The position numbers and the translations under genes were made by a program. Shown here one piece after another: positions 5,852-13,332 of a DNA stretch of 13,419 nucleotides. This stretch comes from Pseudomonadota bacterium (GTDB lineage: Bacteria; Pseudomonadota; Alphaproteobacteria; Rhizobiales; Xanthobacteraceae), in contig JAEWJH010000130.1 in assembly GCA_023386635.1 (NCBI GenBank), positions 1-13,419 of the forward strand, given 5' to 3'. Below the pieces are notes generated by a model, which saw only the letters and a program-made list of their open reading frames with translations, was not told the DNA's origin and did not search any database. The first letter of the stretch is position 1; every line of letters starts with the position of its first letter.

Positions 5852-6832
5852 CTACCCAAACCGTCCCCGATCATGCGGCGCGTCGAAGTCGAGCAGCGGC
5901 CCGAGCGGCACGATGCCGGTCGGGTTCACCGACGGGTGACTGCCGTAATAGTGCCGCTTGATATGCGTCATGTCGACGGTCCCGGCGACGCCGGGATGCT
6001 GGTACAGATCGCGCAGATAGTTCGACAGGTTCGGGAAGTCGGCGATCCGCTGCCGGTTGCATTTGAAATGCCCGACATAAACGGCGTCGAACCGGATCAG
6101 CGTGGTGAACAATCGCCAGTCCGCTTCGGTCAGCGTCTTGCCGACGAGATAGCGTTGTGTCGCCAGCCGCGCCTCGACCTGATCGAGCGCGGCGAACAAA
6201 GCGCGATAGGCTTCCTCGTAGGCCTCCTGCGTCGTCGCGAAGCCGGCGCGGTACACGCCGTTGTTGATGTTCGGATAGACGAGGTCGTTGATGCGATCGA
6301 TCTCGCCGCGCAGCGCGGCCGGATAGTAGTCGTCGCGCGCGTCGGTCAGCGCATCGAATGCGCTGTTGAACATGCGGATGATGTCGGACGACTCGTTGTT
6401 GACGATGGTATTGCGCTCCTTGTCCCACAGCACCGGCACGGTGACGCGGCCGGTGAATTTGGGGTCGGCCTTGAGATAGATGTCGGACAGACGCTTCGCG
6501 CCGTTGACGGGATCGCCGGTCGAGCCGGTTTCTTCATCGAAGGTCCAGCCCTCGCGGCCCATGTGATACGAGACCAGCGAGACCGGGATCACGTCCTCCA
6601 GCCGCTTGAGCGCGCGGAAGATCAGCGTGCGGTGAGCCCACGGGCAGGCGAGGCAGACATAGAGATGATAACGGCCGCGCGCGGCGGTAAAGCCGCCGGT
6701 GCCGGTCGGGCCGGGTCCGCCGTCGGGCGTCACCCAGTTGCGGAAGGTCGACGGCTGGCGCTCGAACCGGCCCTTGGTCTTGGCGGTGTCGTACCACTGG
6801 TCGTGCCAGACGCCGTCGATCAGCATGCCCAT
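5852..6832 (-). CDS. yqjG: Glutathionyl-hydroquinone reductase (Xi-class / Omega-like GST)
   Basis: The family (E. coli YqjG, yeast Ecm4, Sphingobium PcpF) reduces glutathionyl-hydroquinones with glutathione, releasing GS-SG and the hydroquinone, in the cytoplasm. The 326-residue length fits. The catalytic Cys is C63 in CLACPWAHR. Other family marks are the N-terminal insert GRFERQPSTFRNWVT, YHMGREGWTF, VPVLWDKERNTIVNNESSDI, DLVYPNINNGVYRAGFATTQ in the alpha domain, VGKTLTEADWRLFTTLIRFD, VYVGHFKCN and the tail HYYGSHPSVNPTGIVP. The ATG at 6832 was chosen because AGGAG (6845-6841) lies 8 nt before it; a second ATG at 6826 is possible. It is divergent from the GNAT gene and convergent with the NUDIX gene. 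Confidence 0.95.
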   Translation of the reverse strand: MGMLIDGVWHDQWYDTAKTKGRFERQPSTFRNWVTPDGGPGPTGTGGFTAARGRYHLYVCLACPWAHRTLIFRALKRLEDVIPVSLVSYHMGREGWTFDEETGSTGDPVNGAKRLSDIYLKADPKFTGRVTVPVLWDKERNTIVNNESSDIIRMFNSAFDALTDARDDYYPAALRGEIDRINDLVYPNINNGVYRAGFATTQEAYEEAYRALFAALDQVEARLATQRYLVGKTLTEADWRLFTTLIRFDAVYVGHFKCNRQRIADFPNLSNYLRDLYQHPGVAGTVDMTHIKRHYYGSHPSVNPTGIVPLGPLLDFDAPHDRGRFG

Positions 6833-6926
6833 CACAATTGCTCCTGAAACGCGCTGCGATTGCAGCCGGAAGTTCGGGACGATGGCCAAAAACCGCAAGG
6901 TGATCCGCGGGAATAGGCCGTGAGGC

Positions 6927-6955
6927 TTGTCGGCGCGGTCCGCCTCTTCTATGCC
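6927..6955 (+). promoter_or_regulatory. Candidate promoter for the GNAT gene
   Basis: TTGTCG (6927-6932) and TATGCC (6950-6955) are separated by 17 bp, about 48 bp before the ATG at 7003. It sits in the 170-bp divergent gap with the GST gene, which holds no gene and no strong repeat. Confidence 0.3.
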
Positions 6956-7002
6956 GTGGGGTGAAATCGCTCCGGCCGGATGGCCGCATACGGTAAAAGC
7001 CG

Positions 7003-7521
7003 ATGTCCGACCTATCACCGACCATCACCTCCGAAAAGCCCGGCGACGCCGCGGCGATCGACCGGCTCAACGAGCGCACCTTCGGGCCCGGCCGCTATGC
7101 GCGCTCGGCCTACCGGATCCGCGAAAAGGTCAAGCATGCGCTCGACCTGTCCTTCACCGCGCGCATCGGCACGCTGCTGGTCGGCTCGGTGCGGCTGACT
7201 CCGGTGACGATCGGCGGCACGTCCGCTTTGCTGCTCGGCCCGCTCACGGTGGAGCCGCCGTTCCGCTCGCACGGCATCGGCCGCGCGCTGGTGGAGCGTG
7301 CGCTCGCCGAGGCGAAAGCGAAAGGTCACCGTCTGATCGTGCTGGTCGGCGACGAACCGTTTTATAGCCGCATCGGCTTCAAGCGCGTGCCGCCGAACAG
7401 CGTGCGCATGCCGGGGCCGGTCGACAAGGCGCGGTTGCTGATCCACGAACTCGAAGCCGGCGCATTCGCCGGCGTCAGCGGCGACGTCATGCCCGACTGG
7501 GACAAGGCCGAGCCGGTCTGA
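7003..7521 (+). CDS. GNAT-family N-acetyltransferase
   Basis: The 172-residue protein has a single GNAT fold using acetyl-CoA. Motif A is LLLGPLTVEPPFRSHGIGRA (residues 77-96), with the acetyl-CoA pyrophosphate loop RSHGIG at 88-93. Motif B is the GDEPFYSRIGFKR segment (116-128), typical of the YhbS-like subgroup, followed by an 'RVPPNSVRMPGPVD' tail. The acceptor is unknown. The N-terminal half has the usual ITSEKPGDAAAIDRLNERTF helix. The ATG at 7003 is the first good start, but the SD is weak. A terminator-like hairpin follows 7 nt after the stop, so the gene is probably monocistronic. Confidence 0.9.
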   Translation: MSDLSPTITSEKPGDAAAIDRLNERTFGPGRYARSAYRIREKVKHALDLSFTARIGTLLVGSVRLTPVTIGGTSALLLGPLTVEPPFRSHGIGRALVERALAEAKAKGHRLIVLVGDEPFYSRIGFKRVPPNSVRMPGPVDKARLLIHELEAGAFAGVSGDVMPDWDKAEPV

Positions 7522-7528
7522 CAGCACG

Positions 7529-7552
7529 CTGCCGTCCGATGGCAGACTTTTT
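7529..7552 (+). terminator. Rho-independent terminator candidate after the GNAT gene
   Basis: CTGCC (7529-7533) pairs with GGCAG (7541-7545), with a G-T wobble extending the stem to 6 bp around a 5-nt loop. TTTTT at 7548-7552 follows two bases later. The stem is short but the T-run is real. Confidence 0.5.
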
Positions 7553-7611
7553 GACACGCGCCGTCCGCGCGCGAATTTGCTAGAGCACCTGTCCGTGCAG
7601 GAGATGTGACG

Positions 7612-8955
7612 ATGACCAACAGCAGCGCTGCCGCCATCCAGACGATCCCGAACGATCTCGAACCGTACTGGATGCCGTTCACCGCGAACCGCGCGTTCAA
7701 GAAAGCGCCGCGGCTCGTCACGCGCGCCAAGGACATGCACTATTTCACGACCGACGGGCGCAAGGTGCTCGATGGCTCGGCTGGCCTGTGGTGCACCAAT
7801 GCCGGCCACAACCGCGATCCGATCGTCAGGGCGATCCAGCAGCAGGCGGCCGAGCTCGACTACGCCTCGGCGTTCCAGTTCTCGCATCCGAAAGCGTTCG
7901 AGCTGGCCGCGCGCATCGCCGCGCTGGCGCCGGGCGATCTCGATCATGTGTTCTTCGCCAATTCCGGTTCGGAAGCGGTCGATACGGCGCTGAAGATCGC
8001 GCTCGCCTATTTCAACATTCGCGGGCAGGGCTCGCGCACGCGCCTGATCGGCCGCGAGCGCGGCTATCACGGTGTCGGCTTCGGCGGCATCTCGGTCGGC
8101 GGCATCGTCGCCAACCGCAAGTTCTTCGGCTCGCTGCTCGCCGGCGTCGACCATCTGCCGAACACCTATAATCGCGAGCAGCAGGCCTTCAGCCGCGGCG
8201 AGCCGGAATGGGGCGCGCATCTGGCGGACGATCTCGAGCGCATCGTCGCGCTGCACGACGCCTCGACCATCGCCGCCGTGATCGTCGAGCCGATGGCCGG
8301 ATCGACAGGCGTGCTCGCTTCGCCCAAGGGCTATCTCAAGCGGTTGCGCGAGATCTGCGACAAATACGGCATCCTGCTGATTTTCGACGAAGTGATCACC
8401 GGCTTCGGCCGGCTCGGTCATGCGTTTGCCGCCGAACGCTACGGCGTCGTTCCGGACATGATCACCTTCGCCAAGGGCATCACCTCGGGCAGCGTGCCGA
8501 TGGGCGGCGTCGTGGTGCGCAAGGGCCTCTACGATGCATTCATGCAGGGGCCGGAGCACGCCATCGAGTTCTTCCACGGTTACACCTATTCGGCGCATCC
8601 GCTCGCCTGCGCCGCCGGTCTCGCGACGCTCGATCTCTATCGCGAGGAAGACCTGTTCGCCCGCGCGCGCAAGCTCGAGTCCAAGTGGTACGACGCGGCG
8701 CTGTCGCTCAAGGGCCTGCCGAACGTGCTCGATATCCGCATGGTCGGCCTCACTTGCGGCATCGATCTCGCGTCGCGGCCGGATGCGGTCGGCCGTCGCG
8801 GCTTCGACGCGATGACGCGCGCGTTCCACGAGCAGGACATGATGATGCGCAGCGTCGGCGATACGCTCGCCTTGTCGCCGCCGCTGATCGTCACCGAGGC
8901 GCAGATCGACGAGATCTTCGGCAAGGTCGCGGCGATCATCCGCGCGGTGGCGTAG
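7612..8955 (+). CDS. Class III PLP-dependent aminotransferase, omega-amino acid:pyruvate type
   Basis: This is a fold-type I class III transaminase of 447 residues. It resembles beta-alanine/omega-amino acid:pyruvate transaminase (EC 2.6.1.18), which moves the amino group from an omega-amine or beta-alanine to pyruvate. The N-terminus LEPYWMPFTANRAFKKAPR and GLWCTNAGHNRDPIV match that subgroup. FANSGSEAVDTALKIA binds the cofactor phosphate. D259 in IFDEVITGFGRLG contacts the PLP ring nitrogen, and K288 in TFAKGITSGSVPMGGV is the Schiff-base lysine. GYTYSAHPLACAAGLA is also conserved. The ATG at 7612 has CAGGAG (7598-7603) 8 nt upstream, while the GTG at 7606 is too close to it. It appears to be transcribed alone and is followed by a GC hairpin and composite repeat copy 3. 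The exact amino donor is uncertain. Confidence 0.93.
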   Translation: MTNSSAAAIQTIPNDLEPYWMPFTANRAFKKAPRLVTRAKDMHYFTTDGRKVLDGSAGLWCTNAGHNRDPIVRAIQQQAAELDYASAFQFSHPKAFELAARIAALAPGDLDHVFFANSGSEAVDTALKIALAYFNIRGQGSRTRLIGRERGYHGVGFGGISVGGIVANRKFFGSLLAGVDHLPNTYNREQQAFSRGEPEWGAHLADDLERIVALHDASTIAAVIVEPMAGSTGVLASPKGYLKRLREICDKYGILLIFDEVITGFGRLGHAFAAERYGVVPDMITFAKGITSGSVPMGGVVVRKGLYDAFMQGPEHAIEFFHGYTYSAHPLACAAGLATLDLYREEDLFARARKLESKWYDAALSLKGLPNVLDIRMVGLTCGIDLASRPDAVGRRGFDAMTRAFHEQDMMMRSVGDTLALSPPLIVTEAQIDEIFGKVAAIIRAVA

Positions 8956-8960
8956 ATATC

Positions 8961-8977
8961 GCGCGGTCCTTCCGCGC
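8961..8977 (+). terminator. GC-only hairpin after the transaminase gene
   Basis: GCGCGG-tcctt-CCGCGC is a 6-bp perfect stem starting 5 nt after the stop codon. Only a weak T-rich stretch (CTATCTTTC) follows, so its terminator role is tentative. Confidence 0.35.
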
Positions 8978-8991
8978 GGCTATCTTTCGAT

Positions 8992-9100
8992 CCGCCTCGT
9001 CCTGAGGAGCGCCGCAGGCGCGTCTCGAAGGACGAGGTGGCCCATCTTCCGCCCCATGGTTCGAGACGCATCGCTCACGCGATGCTCCTCACCATGAGGC
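8992..9100 (-). repeat. Composite palindromic repeat, copy 3 (inverted, modules B'-A' only)
   Basis: Read on the minus strand the order is A then B, as in the two other copies, so the unit as a whole is inverted. Module B' (8992-9040) is an imperfect inverted repeat with inner stem GCGCC-gca-GGCGC. Module A' (about 9051-9100) has the inner stem GCATCGC-tcac-GCGATGC (9068-9085) and outer CCATGGT/ACCATGAGG. Module C is absent. It fills the gap between the convergent transaminase and glycosyltransferase genes; no gene is seen. Confidence 0.8.
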
Positions 9101-9125
9101 CACAGTTAGCTCGTTTGAACGGCCG

Positions 9126-10685
9126 CTATCGCGCGATGCCCGCCATCGCCGGTGTCGGCCGCAGCACCGCCCAGCCGACACGCACCGCGCCGGTGCCGCG
9201 GCGATAAGGCAAAACGAGCGGTTCCTGGATTTCCGCGTCGGCGCCGACGGTGCGGAATTGCACCGGCAGCACGGTGGGATCGCTGTCGGTCCATACGATC
9301 ACCGCGCCTTTGCTGTGCAGGTCGGCAAGATCGATCCACGGCGCACGCGCCGGCTTGCCGTCGATCAGCACGCGCGGCTGCGGGCGTTCCGGCGAATAAT
9401 GCGCGGCGTTGCCGCTGTCCCACATCGAGCCGACGATATAGGCGAGCGGTTTGCCGGTGAGCGCGCGGAAGCGCACGGTCAGTTCGCGGCCGAGTTCGCC
9501 GCCGGGGAAGAACACCGCGCGGTAGCGGTGGTCGAACGCCGGCATTACCGCGTAGGACACGACGAACACCGAAGCGAGACCGCAGAACACAACGGCCCAG
9601 ACGGAGAATGCCCGGGCAAAGCGTTGCTCGGTGAGCACCGCGCGCGACATCAGCACCAGCCACAGGCCGAGGAACATCCATAGCGGATAGCCCCACATGG
9701 CGATGGTGCCGCGGCCGCTGATGGCGGCCAACGCCACCACGGCGGCGGCCGGACCGAAGGCAAGCAGCGAGACGATGCGCCGGTCGAACGCATCGCCGCC
9801 AGGCGGCATCTCGCGCACGCGCGGATAATAGAGCGCCGCGGCGATGCCGAGCGCCGGGATCATGAAGAACCACTGGCCGAGGATGAACTGCAACGGATGC
9901 CAGATGTGGTCGATGAAGCCGCGCGAGGGCTTCGCGCGCGCTTCCGCATAGGCGAACGGCAGAAAGTCGTTTTGCACCAGCCAGACGAGATGCGGCGCCA
10001 TGACGACGAGCGCGACGAGGATCGCCAGATACGGCCCCGGCGTGCGCCAGTGCGCCCGCGCGTCGCGGTCGAGGATCATGAACAGCGCCATCGGCGCCGC
10101 CAGCATCACCACGAAATATTTGGCCCACAGCGCCGCGCCGATACAAAGCCCGAGCAGCAGCCAGTAGCGAATGGCACGGGTGCGCAGCGCGTGATGAAAC
10201 GCGAAGCCGGCGAGCGCCCATAGCGGCAGTTGCACCACGTCGTGGTTGAACTTGGCGGCGGTGAAGTTGAGGTAGTGCAGCCCGTCGACGATGAAGAGGG
10301 CGATCAGCGCTCCGGCGGCGCCGACCATCGGCCGCGCCACCGCCCACACCGCGATGAAGGCGATGGCGACGACGATCTGCGCCATCAGGTAGTAGGCGAA
10401 ATCGGCATGCAGGTTCTGGCCGAGGAGCCGCCAGACGATCTCCACCATCCACCACGGCAGCGGCGGCAGCTTGTCGTAGCCGAGCTGCCATTCCCGGCCA
10501 TAGGTCATGGCCTCGATCAGATCGAGCGGCAGGTTCGGGTAAAGCAGCGTCGGCAGCACGGTCCAGACGGCGACGTGCAGCAGCAGGAAAGAGGCCAGCG
10601 CGCGGCGGGGGGCGCGCTCCACGGCGGCTTTCAGGGTCATCAGGAACGGGATCGGGATGGGCGGCATCGAGGGTTGCGTTACCAT
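9126..10685 (-). CDS. GT39-type (ArnT/PMT_2-like) membrane glycosyltransferase
   Basis: The family transfers a sugar from a polyprenyl-phosphate donor to an acceptor on the periplasmic face (GT-C fold). The 519-residue protein has about ten hydrophobic segments between residues 30 and 381, then a soluble C-terminal domain (about 382-519) expected in the periplasm. The first periplasmic loop carries acidic residues D55 and E58 (NLPLDLIEAMTYGREWQLGY), in the place of the catalytic Asp/Glu of PMT/ArnT enzymes, and DKLPPLPWWMVEI follows. The AAKFNHDVVQLPLWAL segment is common in PMT_2 proteins. Donor and acceptor are unknown. The ATG at 10685 was chosen as the last start before the hydrophobic core that gives a normal length, but no SD is evident; ATGs for M7 and M16 are alternatives. 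It is divergent from the EAL gene across 112 bp. Confidence 0.85.
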   Translation of the reverse strand: MVTQPSMPPIPIPFLMTLKAAVERAPRRALASFLLLHVAVWTVLPTLLYPNLPLDLIEAMTYGREWQLGYDKLPPLPWWMVEIVWRLLGQNLHADFAYYLMAQIVVAIAFIAVWAVARPMVGAAGALIALFIVDGLHYLNFTAAKFNHDVVQLPLWALAGFAFHHALRTRAIRYWLLLGLCIGAALWAKYFVVMLAAPMALFMILDRDARAHWRTPGPYLAILVALVVMAPHLVWLVQNDFLPFAYAEARAKPSRGFIDHIWHPLQFILGQWFFMIPALGIAAALYYPRVREMPPGGDAFDRRIVSLLAFGPAAAVVALAAISGRGTIAMWGYPLWMFLGLWLVLMSRAVLTEQRFARAFSVWAVVFCGLASVFVVSYAVMPAFDHRYRAVFFPGGELGRELTVRFRALTGKPLAYIVGSMWDSGNAAHYSPERPQPRVLIDGKPARAPWIDLADLHSKGAVIVWTDSDPTVLPVQFRTVGADAEIQEPLVLPYRRGTGAVRVGWAVLRPTPAMAGIAR

Positions 10686-10797
10686 AGCAGGAGTTTCCCC
10701 GTTGCGCCGACCGGCGCCGTCATGGACAGTGGCCCGGGGGCTGCGAATCACTCGCCGCGCCAGGGGTTCACGCGCAGGATAGGCCGGGGAACGGATC

Positions 10798-12414
10798 ATG
10801 CGACGCCTGACCGCCACTTTCGTGGCCGTCTGCATGGTGCTGATGGCGAGTTCGCTGGGCGCCGTCCTGTTTCTGGCCGCCGGTCTGCCGGTGATCCATT
10901 CGGCGATCGTCGCGCTCGCGGCGCTGATCTGCCTCGTTCTCTACAATGCGGTGAGCACCCGCCTGCGCGACCGGATGGATCTGGGCGACCAGATCGGCGA
11001 CCTGTCGCGGGGAACCTCGGATCTCGCGCGTCAGGTGGCCGAACTTGGCCGTCGCCTGACGGCGATGGAGGAGCGGGTCGATTCCACCGTCAACCGCGCG
11101 CGCGGGGCGGTCGATCCGATCGCCGCCGAGATGGGCGAACTCGGCGCGCTGGTGAAGCAACTGGCCGACACCGTGGCGCTGCACGACACGCGGCTGCGCG
11201 GGCATGCTCTGACAGGTCCTGCGCCGGCGCGTTCGGCCGCGGCCAGTCTCGCTATGCCCAATCCTGCCGCCCATCCTGTCGCCCATCCTGCCGCCTATGA
11301 GCCGATGCCTCAGCCGGTGATGCTCGGCGATCCGTCGCCGCTGCTGCTGACCGCCGACGACATCGCTCCCGCCGATGCGGCGCCGGAGCCGGTCGCCGTC
11401 GCGATGCCGGCTGCGACGCCCGCTACCGGCCGCTTCAAGGGTATGAGCCGCGAGGCCATCGTCGCCACCATCGCCGGCGCGATCGACAGCCACCGCGTCG
11501 ATCTCTATCTGCAGCCGATCGTGACGCTGCCGCAGCGCAAGGTGCGCTACTACGAGGCGATGAGCCGGCTGCGCACGCAGGACGGCGACGTGGTGCCGGC
11601 TGACGAATTCATCGGTCACGCCGAAGCCGGCGGCATCATGCCGAAGATCGACAACCTGCTGCTGTTCCGCTGCGTGCAGGTGGTGCGGCGTCTGCTGCTG
11701 AAGAACCGCGACGTCGGCCTGTTCTGCAACATCAGCATGTCGACGCTGACCGATCCCGGATATTTCCGGCAGCTGCACGATTTCATGCAGGCGAACCGCG
11801 CGCTGGCGCCGTCGCTGGTGTTCGAATTCCGCCAGAACGCCTATCGCTCGTTCGGCGCGATCGAGCATGAAGGGCTTGCCGCGCTCGCCGATCTCGGCTT
11901 CCGCTTCTCGCTCGATCACGTCACCGATCTGCGGATCGAGCCCAAGGAATTGTTCGACCGCGGCTTCCGCTTCCTGAAAACGCCGGCGAAGCTGCTGCTC
12001 AACAAGGCCGCGGCCGGGCAGAGCGATATCGACGCCGCCGATCTCTCCAATCTGCTCGCGCGGTTCAGCATCGAGCTGATCGCCGAGCGGATCGAAAGCG
12101 AGAACATGGTGGTCGATCTGCTCGACTACGACGTGAAGTTCGGCCAGGGCTTCCTGTTCTCGCCGCCGCGCCCGGTGCGGCCGGAAGCGCTGCACGGCCA
12201 GACGCCGTCCGGCGATCCGCTCGTTGCGCCCGGCTCGCCGCCGCCATCCGCGCCGCCCCAATCCGCGCCCCAATCCGCGCCTCGGGCGATGCCGCAGGCG
12301 AGCGCGCTCGATGCGAAGGCGCCCGGTGCCGCGTCGGCGCAGAAACCGGCGGCGGACGATTCCGCCGCGGTGCTCGCCGCGCCGGATTTCGTGCCGCAGA
12401 ACCTGCCGGCGTGA
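10798..12414 (+). CDS. Membrane-anchored protein with degenerate EAL domain, TipF-like
   Basis: This is a 538-residue protein. Two hydrophobic helices (about 7-30 and 33-51) are followed by a heptad-rich coiled coil (about 60-135), an Ala/Pro linker (about 138-212), an EAL domain (about 216-460) and a Pro/Ala-rich tail. In the EAL domain the signature reads YEAMSRLR with E253 kept; N311 (CNIS), E343 (FEFRQ), K394, E430 (AERIE) and GQGFLFSPP are kept. The DDFG(T/A)G metal-binding loop is replaced by LDHVTDLRIEP, so the second Asp is His374 and the Gly residues are lost. Phosphodiesterase activity on c-di-GMP is therefore doubtful, and a binding or scaffold role is more likely. Two helices, a coiled coil and a C-terminal EAL is the layout of Caulobacter TipF, a c-di-GMP-responsive flagellar assembly factor; orthology is inference. 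The SD is GGGGA near 10787. Confidence 0.85.
   Translation: MRRLTATFVAVCMVLMASSLGAVLFLAAGLPVIHSAIVALAALICLVLYNAVSTRLRDRMDLGDQIGDLSRGTSDLARQVAELGRRLTAMEERVDSTVNRARGAVDPIAAEMGELGALVKQLADTVALHDTRLRGHALTGPAPARSAAASLAMPNPAAHPVAHPAAYEPMPQPVMLGDPSPLLLTADDIAPADAAPEPVAVAMPAATPATGRFKGMSREAIVATIAGAIDSHRVDLYLQPIVTLPQRKVRYYEAMSRLRTQDGDVVPADEFIGHAEAGGIMPKIDNLLLFRCVQVVRRLLLKNRDVGLFCNISMSTLTDPGYFRQLHDFMQANRALAPSLVFEFRQNAYRSFGAIEHEGLAALADLGFRFSLDHVTDLRIEPKELFDRGFRFLKTPAKLLLNKAAAGQSDIDAADLSNLLARFSIELIAERIESENMVVDLLDYDVKFGQGFLFSPPRPVRPEALHGQTPSGDPLVAPGSPPPSAPPQSAPQSAPRAMPQASALDAKAPGAASAQKPAADDSAAVLAAPDFVPQNLPA
11263..11298 (+). repeat. Three in-frame 12-bp tandem repeats in the EAL-protein linker
   Basis: CCTGCCGCCCAT, CCTGTCGCCCAT and CCTGCCGCCTAT encode an HPxA-type repeat in the flexible linker. 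A similar 12-bp duplication (about 12255-12280, QSAP units) is in the C-terminal tail. Both keep frame and suggest length-variable linkers. Confidence 0.7.
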
Positions 12415-12430
12415 TTTTGACGCGGCAGCC

Positions 12431-12459
12431 TTGACGTCGTGACGCGGCTGCGCCGATAC
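12431..12459 (+). promoter_or_regulatory. Candidate promoter for the HAD hydrolase gene, possibly leaderless
   Basis: TTGACG (12431-12436) and CGATAC (12454-12459) have 17-bp spacing; GATACC is an alternative with 18. A start about 7 nt later would fall at or next to the ATG at 12468, and no SD is present between them. Confidence 0.35.
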
Positions 12460-12467
12460 CCTTGCGC

Positions 12468-13328
12468 ATGACTGTTCCCATCAGCAATCGCCTGTCCGTC
12501 CTCGCGGAGCGCTACGACGCGCTGCTGTGCGACGTCTGGGGCGTGATCCACAACGGCGTCGCCGCGTTTCCCGATGCGGTCGAGGCGCTCGCGCAGTATC
12601 GCGCTGGCGGCGGCCGCGTGATCCTCATCACCAACGCGCCGCGCGCCAATGCCGACGTCTACACGCAGCTCGAACGGCTCAACGTGCCGCGCGATGCGTT
12701 CGACACCATCGTCACCTCCGGCGATCTCACCCGCGGCGCGATCGTCGCGCGCGCCGGCCAGTCGGTGTTTCACCTCGGGCCGGAGCGCGACCGTTCGGTG
12801 TTCGCCGGCATCGATGTCCGCTTCGCCGATGCTGATACGGCTGACTTCATCGTCTGCACCGGCCTGTTCCACGACGACACCGAGACGCCGGAGAACTATC
12901 GCGACATGCTCACGCGCGCGCATGAGCGCGGATTGTTCATGGCCTGCGCCAATCCGGACGTGATCGTGGAGAAAGGCGGCCGCATCATCTATTGCGCCGG
13001 CGCGCTCGCCGATCTGTACCGCGATCTCGGCGGCGACGTGCTCTATGCCGGCAAGCCTTGCGCGCCGATCTACGAGGCGGCTTTCGCGGAAGCGGCGAAA
13101 CTCGCCGGTGCGCCGGTGCCGCGTGCGCGCATGCTGGCGATCGGCGATTCCGTGCGCACCGATTTCACCGGCGCGCGCAATCTCGGGCTCGATTTCCTGT
13201 TCGTCACCTCCGGCATCCATGCGGAGGAACTGGGCGCGCGCGATGCGCCCGACGAGGCGATGCTGGCGAAGATGTTCGCGGAGGCCGGCGCGCTGCCGAT
13301 GGCGGTGACGGCGCGGCTGCGCTGGTGA
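12468..13328 (+). CDS. HAD superfamily class IIA hydrolase (DxWG motif I)
   Basis: This is a 286-residue NagD-like HAD phosphatase with a class IIA cap. Motif I is LLCDVWGVIHNG with the nucleophile D22; the usual second Asp of DxD is W24. Motif II is T55 in ILITNAPR, motif III is K196 in LYAGKPCAPIYE, and motif IV is GDSVRTDFTGAR with D227 and D232. The cap (about 80-190) includes VCTGLFHDDTETPENY. The DxWG form matches a bacterial subfamily known to me as TIGR01459; its substrate is not established. The ATG at 12468 fits best; a TTG at 12462 would add two residues. It follows the EAL gene by 53 nt and has its own promoter candidate. The stop lies 4 nt from the stop region of the convergent receiver gene. 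Confidence 0.92.
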   Translation: MTVPISNRLSVLAERYDALLCDVWGVIHNGVAAFPDAVEALAQYRAGGGRVILITNAPRANADVYTQLERLNVPRDAFDTIVTSGDLTRGAIVARAGQSVFHLGPERDRSVFAGIDVRFADADTADFIVCTGLFHDDTETPENYRDMLTRAHERGLFMACANPDVIVEKGGRIIYCAGALADLYRDLGGDVLYAGKPCAPIYEAAFAEAAKLAGAPVPRARMLAIGDSVRTDFTGARNLGLDFLFVTSGIHAEELGARDAPDEAMLAKMFAEAGALPMAVTARLRW

Positions 13329-13332
13329 GGGG

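Noticed and set aside
5592..5961. Short frames on both strands within the NUDIX-GST gap.
   Set aside because: They are made of the composite repeat modules and have no protein-like features.
7551..7583. Perfect -35 box TTGACA (7551-7556) for the transaminase gene.
   Set aside because: At 17 bp spacing the -10 would be AATTTG; TTGCTA or TGCTAG need 20-21 bp. The promoter is possible but not supportable by eye.
7015..8829. A very long open frame (604 codons) on the minus strand opposite the GNAT and transaminase genes.
   Set aside because: It mirrors two well-recognised plus-strand genes, has an Arg/Ala/His/Asp-rich composition typical of antisense frames in GC-rich DNA, and has no motif or SD.
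10230..11300. A 356-codon plus-strand frame running through the start of the glycosyltransferase gene and into the EAL gene in another frame.
   Set aside because: It crosses two real genes and their divergent gap, has low-complexity His/Arg/Gly composition and no recognisable domain.
10768..12273. A 501-codon minus-strand frame opposite the EAL gene.
   Set aside because: Antisense shadow of a gene with clear EAL motifs; Arg/His/Gln-rich with no domain.
12126..13220. A 364-codon minus-strand frame opposite the HAD gene and the EAL gene end.
   Set aside because: Antisense shadow; the plus-strand HAD motifs are decisive.
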